DNA of 64,000 nucleotides from Megaleporinus macrocephalus (Eukaryota > Chordata > Actinopteri > Characiformes > Anostomidae): positions 4,239,684 through 4,303,683 of the forward strand of contig CM038716.1 of NCBI GenBank assembly GCA_021613375.1, read 5' to 3'. The position numbers and the translations under genes were made by a program. The notes beneath the pieces are model-generated. The model searched no databases. It was not told the DNA's origin and was given only the letters and a program-made list of their open reading frames with translations. Positions 22,020 through 34,014 of the stretch are shown piece by piece. The number at the start of each line of letters is the position of its first letter. Within the stretch, counting starts at the first letter, position 1.

Positions 22020-22145
22020 TTGTACATTTCATGACGAATGGATCAAAAGAAATGGTCCAAAATGACTTGGGAAAATGTCTGGTTACCTTGACTTCCATTA
22101 AAACTATGTAAGTTTTTTCCTTTTCCTGTAAAGTTTGAAATATAC
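22020..22145 (+). repeat. Dispersed repeat family A copy
   Basis: TCATGACGAATGGATCAAAAG, ATGGTCCAAAATGACTTGG and TTGACTTCCATTAAAA match the landmarks of the family copy at 12.5 kb. Confidence 0.7.
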
Positions 22146-23010
22146 TTGAAATATAAGGTTTTGTTCTGAAAACAGCAATATAATAGTGTTTAATAATGAG
22201 TGAGTTATAGACATTACAAATTTGTGCATTTTTATATAAATAAATATAATATAATATAAATAAATGTATACATTATATAAACAAAAAGTAATAGCTACAT
22301 GTAGTACATGCAGACTTCTCTATATTAACAATATTATTACTGTTAGGTTGCTCATTTTATTCAGCCCGGATCTGATTCAGTCACCGTCCCTCATCTTAAA
22401 GAAGAGAGATGTATAGATGTATACCAAGCGCAGAGGACCTCTTGACCTTGAGTGGTGGGGGTGGTGGGGGGGGGTAATGGAGCGCGGTTAGATGTGCGGT
22501 AGCGTGGACGATGCAGCCTTCGCTACTGTCCCAGTGACAGGGCTAAACGCATTGTCCAGCAACATGAGCTAACTTTAGCATTTTCCGTTCCCAAAAATAA
22601 AACGTTGCCAGCCGTCACACTCCAACTCTCTCCGCGCATTCTCCGAACGACTCTCTCCCCACTCTGGCCATACCAGACACGAATACCGCACACACTTTCA
22701 CACCTCAGCACTCCGCACAGAGCTATGCGACGTCGACTTTATCCTCTACATTGCTCTGATACTCCCAATTGTTTTGATATCCCTCGATCCGTTAACTAAG
22801 TGATAGAGAACTGATTGAACTGCTGAAACTGACGTGCTGGAGCTGCGCAGCACCTGTGTGCTTCTCTCCCTTCATGTGTTTGAGGTGTCTCTAAACCAAA
22901 CACCTGCATGAAGAAGCTCTGAGCACCTGTGTGCTCACCTAGGCTCGTCCCTGCGCGCGCGTAAGATGCATTTTTTCAGATGGTGGAGAAGGTCCTTCAG
23001 CTCCTCTTAC
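22146..23010. other. ostn intron 1, 5' part
   Basis: AT-rich to about 22380, then more GC-balanced with a G-run near 22460-22475. The segment 22380-23010 adjoins the first-exon candidate and is unique sequence, as expected next to a promoter. No coding exon is found. Confidence 0.4.
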
Positions 23011-23105
23011 CTTTAGTCACAACTCTGTCGGCGCGGTCACGCAGGGCAGGACGGACAGTGAAAGTTCCTGGAATTTCTCACGTTCGGAGTTTCCCTCCCT
23101 TTGCT
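23011..23105 (-). other. Candidate untranslated first exon of ostn
   Basis: Downstream of the TATA box on the minus strand, about 95 nt lead to the strong donor ACTAAAG|GTAAGA at 23011/23010. No ATG-led frame of note lies in it. Splicing to the acceptor at 19056 would place the ostn ATG at the very start of exon 2. The left edge is fixed by the donor; the right edge (transcription start) is estimated from the TATA spacing. Linking it to ostn is inference from strand, order and splice sites. Confidence 0.6.
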
Positions 23106-23190
23106 TGTTCCTGGTGTTGTCTTTCACCGTTTTATAGGCTCTCACCGGGAATCTCCACTCCAATTGGTGGACGTGGTCACTCTGACATCA
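23106..23190 (-). promoter_or_regulatory. Candidate ostn core promoter: TATA, kappa-B, CCAAT
   Basis: On the minus strand TATAAAA lies at 23136-23130 with a G/C-rich surround. A full kappa-B consensus (GGGAATCTCC on the + strand) is at 23148-23157. The palindromic CCAATTGG at 23160-23167 supplies a CCAAT box. A TGACATCA half-CRE/AP-1-like motif is near 23183. The order and spacing are those of a focused vertebrate promoter about 25-30 bp upstream of the predicted start. Confidence 0.6.
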
Positions 23191-23289
23191 TTTCTGCAGG
23201 TTTTCCACTGTTGCTCGCCCCAAAGCCTCTCTCTCTGACACTTTCATCCCTGATGCTATTAACCACTAATGGCAACCCGAGGGAACAGC

Positions 23290-23590
23290 TGGACCAGCTT
23301 TGGGGGAGCGTGTGTGTGTGTGTGTGTGTGCGTAGTATGGGTTGACACTTTACATACAGTATCATGCAACCTGATGTAAAACGTGCAGTTCACAAACTGG
23401 TGAGTGTGTGTGTGTGTGAGTACATGTGTGTGTATATGTGTGTGTGTGTGAGTGTGTGAGAGTGTTTCTATCTGCACAGTGCATGTAGGCGGTTTATCTC
23501 TCTCATTCTGCTGAATCAGATTGCACATGTATAAACTATCCTTTGCTGAATGTAGCCTTGCAACATCGGCTCAGAAATAAACTAAGGAAC

Positions 23591-23630
<40 letters not shown>

Positions 23631-23640
23631 AGAGAGGGAG
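23290..23640. repeat. (TG)n / (CA)n microsatellite cluster
   Basis: Dinucleotide runs at about 23310-23330, 23404-23458 and 23594-23628 lie within 500 bp upstream of the candidate ostn promoter. Frames called through them are repeat artefacts. Confidence 0.9.
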
Positions 23641-23759
23641 AGAGATGGGGTCAGATGACTGTCTGTAAACCTCTGACCTGTATCTTTCCTGTAACTCATT
23701 ATGTCTGTCTCTCTCTCAAACTTACATTCTTGTGCTGTACTGTCTATGTAAACATCTAT

Positions 23760-24110
23760 ATCAAACTTTGTATTAACATGAAAACTCCTGTTGCCTTGAA
23801 AAAACATCTGGTTACATTGACTTACATTAAAAGTGAAGTATGTTTTATTTGGAGATACAACAGCAAAGATATAATACGATATATATGGTATATGTATGGT
23901 ATATGATATGCCATACAGTTTATTTACAAATAGATTATCTAAGCTGTATGTATCTGTAAAAAAGTTACACAATTTAAACTTGAGTTCATCAAACCTGGCA
24001 ACTTTACAGGAGAGAATAAAATCTTCTTCATTTTCAATGTAAGTCAATGGAACCAGAATCTTTTCTATGCTATTCTGTAGCATTTCTATTGGTCCATTCA
24101 AGGTAAAAAG
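23760..24110. repeat. Family A copies arranged as an inverted pair
   Basis: The + copy at 23790-23850 (CTGGTTACATTGACTTACAT) faces a - copy at 24000-24105 (AAGTCAATGGAACCAGAAT, CATTTCTATTGGTCCATTC). Together they form an imperfect foldback around about 150 bp. Confidence 0.7.
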
Positions 24111-24329
24111 CAGCTGTTGTGTTCAAATGATATAAAACTATGATTTTCTTTGGACAGAGGTGATATAATGTATAAGAAACTCAGCATTTGAAGTTAACTT
24201 AAGTTGAACAATGTTGATCAAACTCATATAACATTAATACAACAAGTAGTGGTTAAATTGTCTCCCCTTCTTGTTCTCTACTGTCTATGTATACATCTAT
24301 TTTAAATCAGGTTTCATTTATTTTTTTTA

Positions 24330-24760
24330 ACAAATTTTATAAAATGGCTGGTTCCATTAACCTATATAAAAAGCACAGTATGTTTTTTTTCTTTTGCCTG
24401 TAAAGTTATCATTTTGGAGATACAGGGTGAGTATATGAGCAGTATGTATCTATTCGCCTAGAACAAAAACCACAAACATCCTCTGTAATAAGTTAAAGGT
24501 GCATAATGTTTTACAGGGTTTGAACGAATACAAATAACATGAGAACTATGAGAAGTACCTGCTGACCTTGATTAAGTGAATAAATTGTATGAAGAAATGG
24601 CTCAAAATTACTTGGAAAAATTTGGAGCTATGAGGTTTTGATATGACATTTAGTGTCCAGTGACAACTAGTGTAGTTAAAGAAAATTACATCACCAGAGC
24701 AGTATGTATCTATTTGTCTAAGGAGAACACAAATATCTGAACACATACAAACAACATTAA
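24330..24760 (+). repeat. Family A fragments
   Basis: Two partial copies at about 24340-24430 (GGTTCCATTAACCTATATAA, CTGTAAAGTTATCATTTTGG) and 24590-24640 (AATTACTTGGAAAAA). Both are strongly diverged. Confidence 0.6.
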
Positions 24761-25084
24761 TAAAAGCAGTTGTTTAATATTAATAATAATCAAAAGTTTT
24801 GTTTTTTAACAGTAGCATTTGGCTGCCCAATAATGTGATAAACTATTCTTAACATGCTGTTCACTTTTTTATTGTATACAATTATCACTGCTTTTGTAAC
24901 AAATCTTTATATTTTTCAAATTAGATTTAGACAGTTTCAAACACATATTCAAGCACAAATTAGGTTAGTGCAACAAATATCAATCATTAGCAGGTCTTGG
25001 CCACCATGCAACATGGCAATCAAAGAACTGTTCTCAAAACACACTGTTTTCAGAATATAAAATCAGTATCTCGTAGCTGTCCGA
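24761..25084. other. AT-rich intergenic, no feature seen
   Basis: Low-complexity AT-rich DNA between family A copies. No exon or repeat end is recognised. Confidence 0.5.
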
Positions 25085-25625
25085 AGAAAACCATGCATCT
25101 TCATTTTTTTAGATTTTTTAATTTTCTACATCTTTTGAACATAGCAGCATTTTCTGAGAATTTCATGATTAAGGGACCAATAGAAATGCTCCAATATAGC
25201 TTAGAAGAAAATGTGGTTCTATTAACTTACATTAGGAGTAAAGAAAGTTTTTGGCCTCTCCTGTAAGGTTGCAGTATTGAAGATACTTGTATTAATTGGA
25301 CAGCAACGATGTATTAATTAAGTGTGCAATAACAGCTTATTTTGAGGTCACAGTTATGGAGATATAAAAAAAACTAAGAAAAACACTATATTTCCATATA
25401 TTATCACCATCCAAAGAAACACATATGTCCATTTTTGACAATTTTATGGTTCTGCATCATATGAACACGACAGCCGTCATTTAAGTTGTTCACTTAGTGA
25501 ACGGGCAAATGAAAAAGCTCCAAAATAACTTAATAATTCCATTGACTTAAAAGTAAAGACTGTTTTGGCCTCTCCTGTAAAGATTCCTTTTTGGAGATAC
25601 TTGATTTTCCTTGAACAATCCAATT
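25085..25625 (+). repeat. Two tandem family A copies
   Basis: Copy at about 25085-25300 (GGGACCAATAGAAATGCTCC, CTCCTGTAAGGTTGCAGTAT) followed by a copy at about 25385-25610 (GGCAAATGAAAAAGCTCCAA, CTCCTGTAAAGATTCCTTTT). They have the same orientation and about 300-bp spacing. Confidence 0.75.
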
Positions 25626-25794
25626 GAAATATTCTATTAATTAGCAGTCCTATCCATTCACGGTGCGGCGTTACAGTCGATTACATGTAACAGTTTTACT
25701 GGCCCAGTAAAAAAAAACAGCCTGTTTGAGTTAAAGGAGAGGTTGGAAAATGGTGCAGTAGAATCAAATTACAAACTACAGATATATTCTATTA

Positions 25795-27425
25795 TATACG
25801 CTACCAGTCAAATGATTTAGTACACTACCAATTAAATGTTTTAGAACACTACCAGCCAAACGTTTTAGATACACTACCAGCCAAACGTTTTAGTACACTA
25901 CCAGTCAAACGTTTTAGTACACTACCAGTCAAACGTTTTAGATACACTACCAGCCAAACGTTTTAGTACACTACCAATCAAATGTTTTAGAACACTACCA
26001 GCCAAACGTTTTAGTACACTACCAGTCAAACGTTTTAGAACACTACCAGCCAAACGCTTTAGATACACTACCAGCCAATCGTTTTAGATACACTACCAGC
26101 CAAACGTTTTAGTACACTACCAATCAAATGTTTTAGATCACTACCAGTCAAACGTTTTAGTACACTACCAGCCAAACGTTTTAGTACACTACCAGCCAAA
26201 CGTTTTAGTACACTACCAGTCAAATGTTTTAGTACACTACCAGTCAAACGTTTTAGTACACTACCAGTCAAACGTTTTAGTACACTACCAGCCAAACGTT
26301 TTAGTACACTACCAGTCAAACGTTTTAGTACACTACCAGTCAAACGTTTTAGTACACTACCAGCCAAACGTTTTAGTACACTACCAGCCAAACGTTTTAG
26401 TACACTACCAGCCAAACGTTTTAGTACACTACCAGTCAAACGTTTTAGTACACTACCAGCCAAACGTTTTAGATACACTACCAGCCAAACGTTTTAGAAC
26501 ACTACCAGCCAAACGTTTTAGTACACTACCAGCCAAACGTTTTAGATCACTACCAGCCAAACGTTTTAGTACACTACCAGCCAAACGTTTTAGATACACT
26601 ACCAGCCAAGCGTTTTAGTACACTACCAGCCAAACGTTTTAGTACACTACCAGTCAAATGTTTAAGTACACTACCAGCCAAACGTTTTAGTACACTACCA
26701 GCCAAACGTTTTAGTAACACTACCAGCCAAACGTTTTAGATACACTACCAGCCAAACGTTTTAGATCACTACCAGGCAAACGTTTTAGATCACTACCAAT
26801 CAAATGTTTTAGATCACTACTAGTTAAACGTTTTAGTACACTACCAGCCAAACATTTTAGTACACTACCAGCCAAACGTTTTAGTACACTACCAGCCAAA
26901 CATTTTAGTACACTACCAGCCAAACGTTTTAGTACACTACCAGACAAACGTTTTAGATCACTACCAGCCAAACGTTTTAGTACACTACCAGCCAAACGTT
27001 TTAGATCACTACCAGCCAAACGTTTTAGTACACTACCTGTCAAACGTTTTAGTACACTACCAGTCAAACGTTTTAGAACACTACCAGTCAAACGTTTTAG
27101 TACACTACCAGTCAAACGTTTTAGATACACTACCAGTCAAACGTTTTAGAACACTACCAGTCAAACGTTTTAGTACACTACCAGCCAAACGTTTTAGATA
27201 CACTACCAGTCAAACGTTTTAGATACACTACCAGTCAAACGTTTTAGTACACTACCAGTCAAACGTTTTAGTACACTACCAGTCAAACGTTTTAGATACA
27301 CTACCAGTCAAACGTTTTAGAACACTACCAGTGAAACATTTAGTACACTACCAGTTAGTAGTTTTAGTACACTACCAGTGAAACGTTTAGTACACTACCA
27401 GTTAGTAGTTTCACTACACTACCAA
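25795..27425. repeat. 24-bp minisatellite, about 67 copies, transposon-terminus-like unit
   Basis: The unit is ACACTACCAGCCAAACGTTTTAGT, with variant linkers TAGATCACT (one base shorter) and TAGATACACT (one longer), and C/T alternation in CCAGCC/CCAGTC. The unit closely resembles Tc1/mariner MITE termini of the CACTACC-x-x-TCAAAAGTTT type, such as the one at 11941. Because 24 is divisible by 3, the minus strand stays open and gives artefact frames of 8-residue repeats. It lies about 2.7-4.3 kb upstream of the candidate ostn promoter. Confidence 0.95.
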
Positions 27426-27704
27426 CCGTTAAAATGATTTGTACTACATTAGTTATTCTACTCATTGGCTTTGAACATTGCCCAGCCAATCATAATTCAG
27501 AAGCAAAAAGATGGATTTTAAAAGCTATATATTTGCATGAGAGCACTGTTTCAGATCAGCTTCAGTCTCTCATTCTTTGTGTGTGTGCATGCGGGTGGGA
27601 GTGGTGATCAATGAGGGGCTCCCCAGCAGCCTGCCTATATTTACTCTATATCTCCACTATTTTTAACTGTGAAGAGCGAGTGACACCGTAGCTCTCTCTC
27701 TCTT

Positions 27705-27736
<32 letters not shown>

Positions 27737-28760
27737 GCCCCAGGCCTTTCCATCCTGAGGAGAACCCCACAGCTTCAACAGCTGTTTCAGAAAGTCACAT
27801 GGGCAGCGTGCGTATGTGCGCGCCTTATTTTTAGATGCCAGACTAGGTGAGTGTGAGTTTACACACACACCCACACACACACACAAATGGATGGATGGAG
27901 TGAAAAGGAGAAATTAGAGAGAAAGTGAGGAAGCCTGTTTCTGCGCTTATAGAGATGAGGCTCTGTCATGTTCCATTACCCAGGGTCCTCAGGGTGAGCA
28001 CGGATCTGTGTGTATAGCGACGAGACTCAACATGACCTTCCTTCTCTCGCACGAGGATGGTGTGTGTGGTCATGTGAGTGCTTTATCTGAGTCTATCTGT
28101 TGGCCAGAGTCTGCACACGGACTGTTAAGGTGCTTAAGGTTCAGGTTAGTGGACAGTTGGGTACATCTGTGTGTGCGTGTGCCTGTGTGTGTGTGTGTTT
28201 GGATGAGGCCCGTCTCTTATATCTTCGTTTTAAGGGCCGTGCTGTCAGAGGCATCTCCATGGTGATGCTCTTTTAAGAGACGGTCACGTCTGGATGCAAA
28301 CGTCCACGTCTGGCCCAGTCGCTATCACTTACGTATGATGGTTTTCACAGACACTCCAGCAGGACTGTGGACGTCCGTTAGCCCTCATACACACAAAACT
28401 ATGTTATATCCAGTACATTCACGTGACAACACCATCATTATTAAATCTATACACTTCTTATATTTACATGCATTTATTTTTTACAATTGTAGATTCAATC
28501 TGAGGTGTTTACATGCACATTCTACTCAACAACCAGACTAACATCTCTCCAGATCTTACATGCCAACTACAAGGGGTTAGATCCAATATTACAGATATAC
28601 ACCACTTAGTGTAGACAGTGAGCATCACAGTGTGTCCAGCAGCTGATTTCAGAAACGTCCATCTGTTTTTAACTGACTCTGTATTTGATATGAAGCCACT
28701 GTCATTCGTTTGCTTATATAATTGATGGTAGTCCATGCTGGTAACTATTATTAAGTCTTT
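27426..28760. other. Intergenic, upstream of ostn
   Basis: Contains a (TC)n run at about 27692-27736 and short (TG)n/(CA)n runs at 27860-27885 and 28160-28198. Otherwise unique. A MEF2-type motif CTATTTTTAA lies at 27657-27666. No exon is supported. Confidence 0.45.
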
Positions 28761-28761
28761 C

Positions 28762-29005
28762 AAAGCAAGCAAGAAGGGGCTGGGCTCGAATCCCCAGCCA
28801 GGTAGCCAGGGTATTGCATGTTCTCCCTGGGTGTTCCAGGCCAAAGACATGCAATCAGGTGAGCTGGAGATAGAAATGTGCCCCTAATTTGTGTGTTAAT
28901 GTGTATATTTTTGATAGACTGGTGACCGAGCCAGAGTGTTTCCAGTCTAATAAACACTGGGATAGGCTCCAGCATCCTCCATGACCCAGGAGCATAAGCA
29001 GTTTA
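28762..29005 (+). mobile_element. tRNA-derived SINE copy
   Basis: B-box-like GGGCTCGAATCCCC, then AAAGACATGCAATCAGGT, and an end with GGGATAGGCTCCAGCATCC and CATAAGCAGTTTAGATGAT. Same family as 9.84, 40.36 and 44.18 kb. The A-box head is lost. Confidence 0.75.
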
Positions 29006-30230
29006 GATGATCAGATTTCCAAATTGTTCTGATTTTTGGCCAAATGGAGGTATATTCCATTCCGACTGATCTATTAGCCAGATTATTAATTGATTATCAG
29101 ACTGCTGGTGTCATACATAAACACATACACCACTGAATAGCTGAATGATGGTCCACTTGTAGTTACTAGCTATGTTTAGACTAGTCTACGACATACGGCT
29201 CACATACTGATTGCAGCCAAAAGTTGTGAGTTGGCAGCGTGTAACTGCAATTTCTCCAGTTTCTCCAACAGCCAGATCTATTGCTATCCCATAATGCAGC
29301 ATGGGCAATACTGACCAACACCAACTACTCACAGCCCCACACAGAATTACACCCACAGCATTCACAAACACTTTAGACAATAATATAATAACAATAACAA
29401 CTTAAACAACAAGAAATGTCGCTCATACTCTGGGCATAGCGCCTCCCCAGAGCCTCTTTGCATGGCCATTGCTCTCATTCTCCTATAATAAATCAGATTG
29501 AGAACAAAGTGTCCAGACACCAAAAATAGAAAACATTAGTGCTTTGCTACGTAGTTGACAATCGTTGTATAAAGTAATTGGGTTTTGCAACAATGGGGTT
29601 TAATTTTGGCCTATTTCTATAAACAGACCATCGTTAGCTGCCCCAAGTTATAAGAGTCCTTCCACTTTTAAGCTTACCCATAAACATTTAAGGGGATTTA
29701 ATAGGAGTAGGCTATGCAAGAACCTTCATCACCTTTCTTTCAAGTCTTTAGTTATTTTTACTGTTTGTTTGAAGCCACGGTATTGATGAAACAACCATCT
29801 TTACCCAGTATTCAGTTTCTTGACCAATGAGAGTAAATTCTTTTCTAATAAGTCCTGGTGCATCTCTCCATTCATGTTTTCTTCAGTGATGAGTAAGAAC
29901 CCAGTAATGTTTATGGAGAAGGAGCTTCCCACCTCATATTATCAAACCAATTGCAGTGAGGGGGGTGTTTAAGGTCATTGCTATGGCTCTGTCTCCATTC
30001 CAATGGTGTTTAATAATAGTGCCCTTGAGAACTTTAGGAAGCTCATTCCCATCCAATGCCAATGTCATAGATATTACGTTTTATCTTTTCACTCACGATT
30101 TCATTTTTTGAACATATCTTAGTTAATAATTTTGAATAAACATGATTTTATATATATATTTGTAAGTACAAGTCAAAAGGCATTACTAAAAGTGAAGTGC
30201 ATATGTGCTCAGAAGGTTTTGGGTTTCGTG
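29006..30230. other. Intergenic, no gene seen
   Basis: AT-rich sequence. About 29390-29950 may contain decayed Tc1-type sequence, but I cannot place it in a family. Confidence 0.4.
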
Positions 30231-31125
30231 TCTTCCTAGTTTTTCACTTTGTCCCCTCTCACTCTTGGCCCACACAGTGTCCATTCAGTGTACCGGAGGA
30301 TTTGCTCATTGGGAAAATACACCTGTGTTAATAATGACAGCAGCAACAGGGCAGTAATATCACAGTAATGCAAGAATAATGTGGGAAGAAAGCAGCCAAG
30401 GCTCCGGATCCTTCTGCCTGGCTCTTCTGTCATTAATGGGACCGTCTCGGCAAGATGATGTCATCTGTCCCACCTGCTTTTGCTGAGGAAGAACTCCTCG
30501 TTGCTTGACGAAGGCCGGGTCACGGGATCACACATTAGATGGAGGTTTGCTCAAAAGGTGTCCATATTTTTGGTTCCCCAAAGAACATTTCAGTGGGTGG
30601 TTCCTCTGGGAACAAATGAGATGTGTGAGTATTAAGAACCTTATTTAAGCTTAAAAAAAACACTCTAAACCATGTTTTGGATTTTTCCAACCAGTGTGGT
30701 GTGCGTAGCGTAGCAGAGGCACATTTGGAGGACGAAGTGACCCGGAATCCTTCAAAGCAGATGAATTAATAAATGAGCACGGTAGAAAAGTGACGGGGGA
30801 CATGTGTCCACATGTGTGAGAGTGAGTGTGCGTGTAATTGCAGTTCCGTGTACTGCCAGCCCTGTGAAGGTAGCTCTTAGCTGGCCCCTGCCCCTCGGCT
30901 CTCCGCTCTGTTGTTTTAGTGGTCTGATCCTAATCTCTTTTGAAATGTCAATTTTCACGTAATCAAAACACCATCTATGTTCAGTTCCCTGCAGGCGGGC
31001 CATTAACTTTTACGGGTTATGCTTGATCGGGCCGCCGGAAACACTCCTCCAGATATAAACTGGGCTTGAAACACTATAAAGCCGACTTTAACTCGCGGGT
31101 CTAGACTACCTCCGAGCTCCTGTGT
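30231..31125. other. Possible conserved non-coding block
   Basis: Low-repeat, GC-balanced sequence in contrast to its surroundings, notably 30370-30500 and 30690-31100. It includes homeodomain-like TAATTG and the stretch TTTTGAAATGTCAATTTTCA. No splice-bounded coding frame is found. Regulatory function is inference only. Confidence 0.3.
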
Positions 31126-33030
31126 TCAGATAAGCCGCTCGTGAGTAATCTCTAAACAGTTAACAGTACAGGGCGGACTCGCTCCCTTAACAGCTCCCAA
31201 ACTACAGCAAGCTTCACGTCTTCATAAGCTCAATATGATTAGCCTCATACTGTCAATACCTCATAACAACAATACCTCATTGTCATTGATTTTCACTATT
31301 CTCAGAAGTCATATACAAACAGAACCCCAATATTTTATCAGCCCACATGCACAGGATGAGCTCAGTAATGATTATGGATCAACAAAGTTTAAACACGTGT
31401 AGATCTACTGTGCTATTTTTTTTAAAATATTTTTGTTCATTTGTCACATGTATGTGTTTCTGGTTGTTCAGCTAATCCAATTTTAATACAAGATAAAAAT
31501 CACAAGTACACACCAAATGCAGCTTTTAAGCAATCAAGCCATTAATTATTAACAGACCAATCAATTCAAAACCCATATATGAAAACGTAAACCTAATAAC
31601 TGTTTGTGACACCAGTTGGCATAGGAACCAGGGGGGATCGGGGGGATGTGTCCCACCCAATATCAGAAACAGGTAGATTTGTTCCACCCAAAATTTAAAC
31701 CATAGAAAAGTAGAAACTGCTTAAAAAGACTTTTATATTAAAAACATGTTTTGGCAGCGTTTGCAGTTCACACGCTGTGTTTGTTGTTTGCAACTGGCTG
31801 TGGTTGTTAGGTGGTCTGGGTCTTTCTCTTTGTTAAGACTTGTGTTGAGATGCCTGTTCAGAAATATCCCGCACTCAGCAGCTTCACTGACCCGAGCTCT
31901 CACCTTACTGGAGCATCAGGTAGCTCACGCCAGCTTTAAACGTGAGGTCAGTGATGAGAGCAATGAATAGCAACGATGACCATATATATATATTAGTATA
32001 ATGTGTTGTTATGGTAACAGACTAGGAGGGTTTGGGTTAGCTAATGTTTATATTAACTTTAGTCAGAAATTACTCTCTGGCCATGACCCAAACTGCAGAC
32101 TGCTACTACACTAAACACGTAATAAAATAAAATATAATAGATAAAATAAATCAATTAATTAATAAATAAAAGGACACCATCATTAGAAGTGCTTTCAGTA
32201 GTGCAGTATGTAATGTTTTATTGTCATTATTTATTAATGTTTTATTTATTTTTAATTTACTGAAATTCCACAAATGTTGTTCTACATCATTATACATACA
32301 GTGATTTACTATCTTAGGTAGGTGCTTAGGTACCTTAGGTATAGGTAGACAGTGGAACCAGCTTATATGTAACATTTTACAGGATAGGGAGGGCTTTGAT
32401 TCATATTGGCAAATGTGTCCCCCCAATGCCAAACCTGCTTTTAACCCCATTGGTGATACTCTTGACAGCAATCAAACGTTTGCCGTAAGAAATTTAGGCG
32501 GCTGTTGTTCGCAGAATTCGACTGAACGGCCCAATCTAAGGTCCAGTCCAGCATCTCAAGTCTCTCTGACTCATCAATTTTGAAAACCTTAGTTTTGTTT
32601 GATTTGAGACATGCAGAGGTGGACCTGCTTGTGTGCCTGGGATCACCGTCAAGCTGCATAACTTAACTGTACATGAGTTTTAGGTTAAAAACTGGATTGT
32701 CGGATGTTCTGATACAGAGCAGAATTCATGGTTCCATCAATTACATTAAGTCGTCCAAGCAAGGACGTAAAATTAGCATGGACGGAAGTGACGTGTCCCC
32801 ATTATTATCCAGCGCTTATTGAATTGTCCCCACCAATAATTTGATCCCCTCTTAAAGACCCCTAATCTGTCAACGTCTCATTAACCTAGAGACATGTAAG
32901 TCACTTAAAGTCTAGTTCACAAATTAAATAAGTCCATCATAACAACGTTAATGGCAGTGATAGGCTTTGGTGCACAGGGGAGGTGGGAGGATAGATTCAT
33001 AGGTCCCCACCAACGTGAAGAGCGAATCTA
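31126..33030. other. Intergenic with degenerate transposon-like sequence
   Basis: 31615-31720 and 32380-32440 contain GTGTCCCAC/GTGTCCCCCC-type segments, and 32780-33020 contains CCCCACCAA segments. These look like a decayed dispersed repeat. The short frame at 31746-31970 is not credible as a gene. AT-rich elsewhere. Confidence 0.35.
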
Positions 33031-33039
33031 TGCCCTTGC

Positions 33040-33600
33040 TTCCAGGTCTTGCAGAAGCAAAGCCCCCCCAGACCAACAAACTACCACCACCATGTTTATA
33101 CTGTTGGTATGATGTTTTTATGGTATGACTGATGTAACAGGACCCATCAGCCCACAGAACATTATCCTAAAAGTCCTGGGGGTCATTTAGATAGATGTAT
33201 TTGAGGCATCGAGCGACAAAACATTGTGTTCTTTTTGGTCTGCCGTGGTTTGTGCCTTGCAGCTACCCCAGTGTCTCTCCTTAGCCGAGGCGAGTAAGGC
33301 CTTCAGTTTTTTAGATGTTCATATTTTGTGACCTCCTGGATGAGTCGTTGATGTACGCCTGGTGAAATTTCGGTGCACCACCGCTCCAAGTTTCTCCATT
33401 TGTGAATAATGGCTCTCACTGTGGTCCGCTGTGTGAGTCCTAGAGTGTTAGCAATGGCTGTGTAAACCCTTTCCAGATGGTGGATGACTTTGTTTCTCAT
33501 CTGTGTTAGAATCTCGTCAGAACGGGGCATCATGTGCTGCTTTGCGAGACATTCTAGCTGCTTCACGTTGCCAGGCAGGTTCTATTTAAGTGATGTTTAG
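33040..33600 (-). pseudogene. Tc1-like transposase fragment (N-terminal DNA-binding part)
   Basis: The minus-strand frame 33566-33303 reads MKQLECLAKQHMMPRSDEI, then ...VIHHLERVYTAIANTLGLT and VRAIIHKWRNLER. It resembles the paired-like helix-turn-helix of Tc1/mariner transposases, where SxxxVxxIIxKW is typical. The catalytic part is not recognisable beyond about 33300. Confidence 0.55.
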
Positions 33601-34014
33601 ATTCAGCAGGTCTGGCAGTAATCATGCCTTGGAGCGGTGGCCGATGAAAATGAGCCCGACAATTGAATTTGGTTGATTTCATAACTGATGGGGGCTGAAT
33701 ATATTTTATATAGGGCCTTTAATAAAACCAATCATCATTTGAAAACAGAGGTTTTGTGTTTACAGGGGTTATTTGTCCAGTATTTAAAATAGTTTAAGCA
33801 GGAAAAATACTTCTTCGCAGCACTGTAGAGGAGGCGAAGTTAAAGTATCCCACTTCAGATATAATTACTCGGATATACTTTTTGATACACTCTGGTAAAA
33901 GTTGAGTGAATCATTTAAACCCTACATTTATTTGGAAATAGTATAAATACCACATATCAACATTACAGATTTGTCTGTTTTTAGAAAAATACATGCTCAT
34001 TTAGTATGTTTGAA

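Noticed and set aside
26068..27130. Two minus-strand frames of 136 codons with an 8-residue KRLAGSVL repeat
   Set aside because: The 24-bp minisatellite unit is divisible by 3 and stop-free in that frame. No splice sites, signal or family match.
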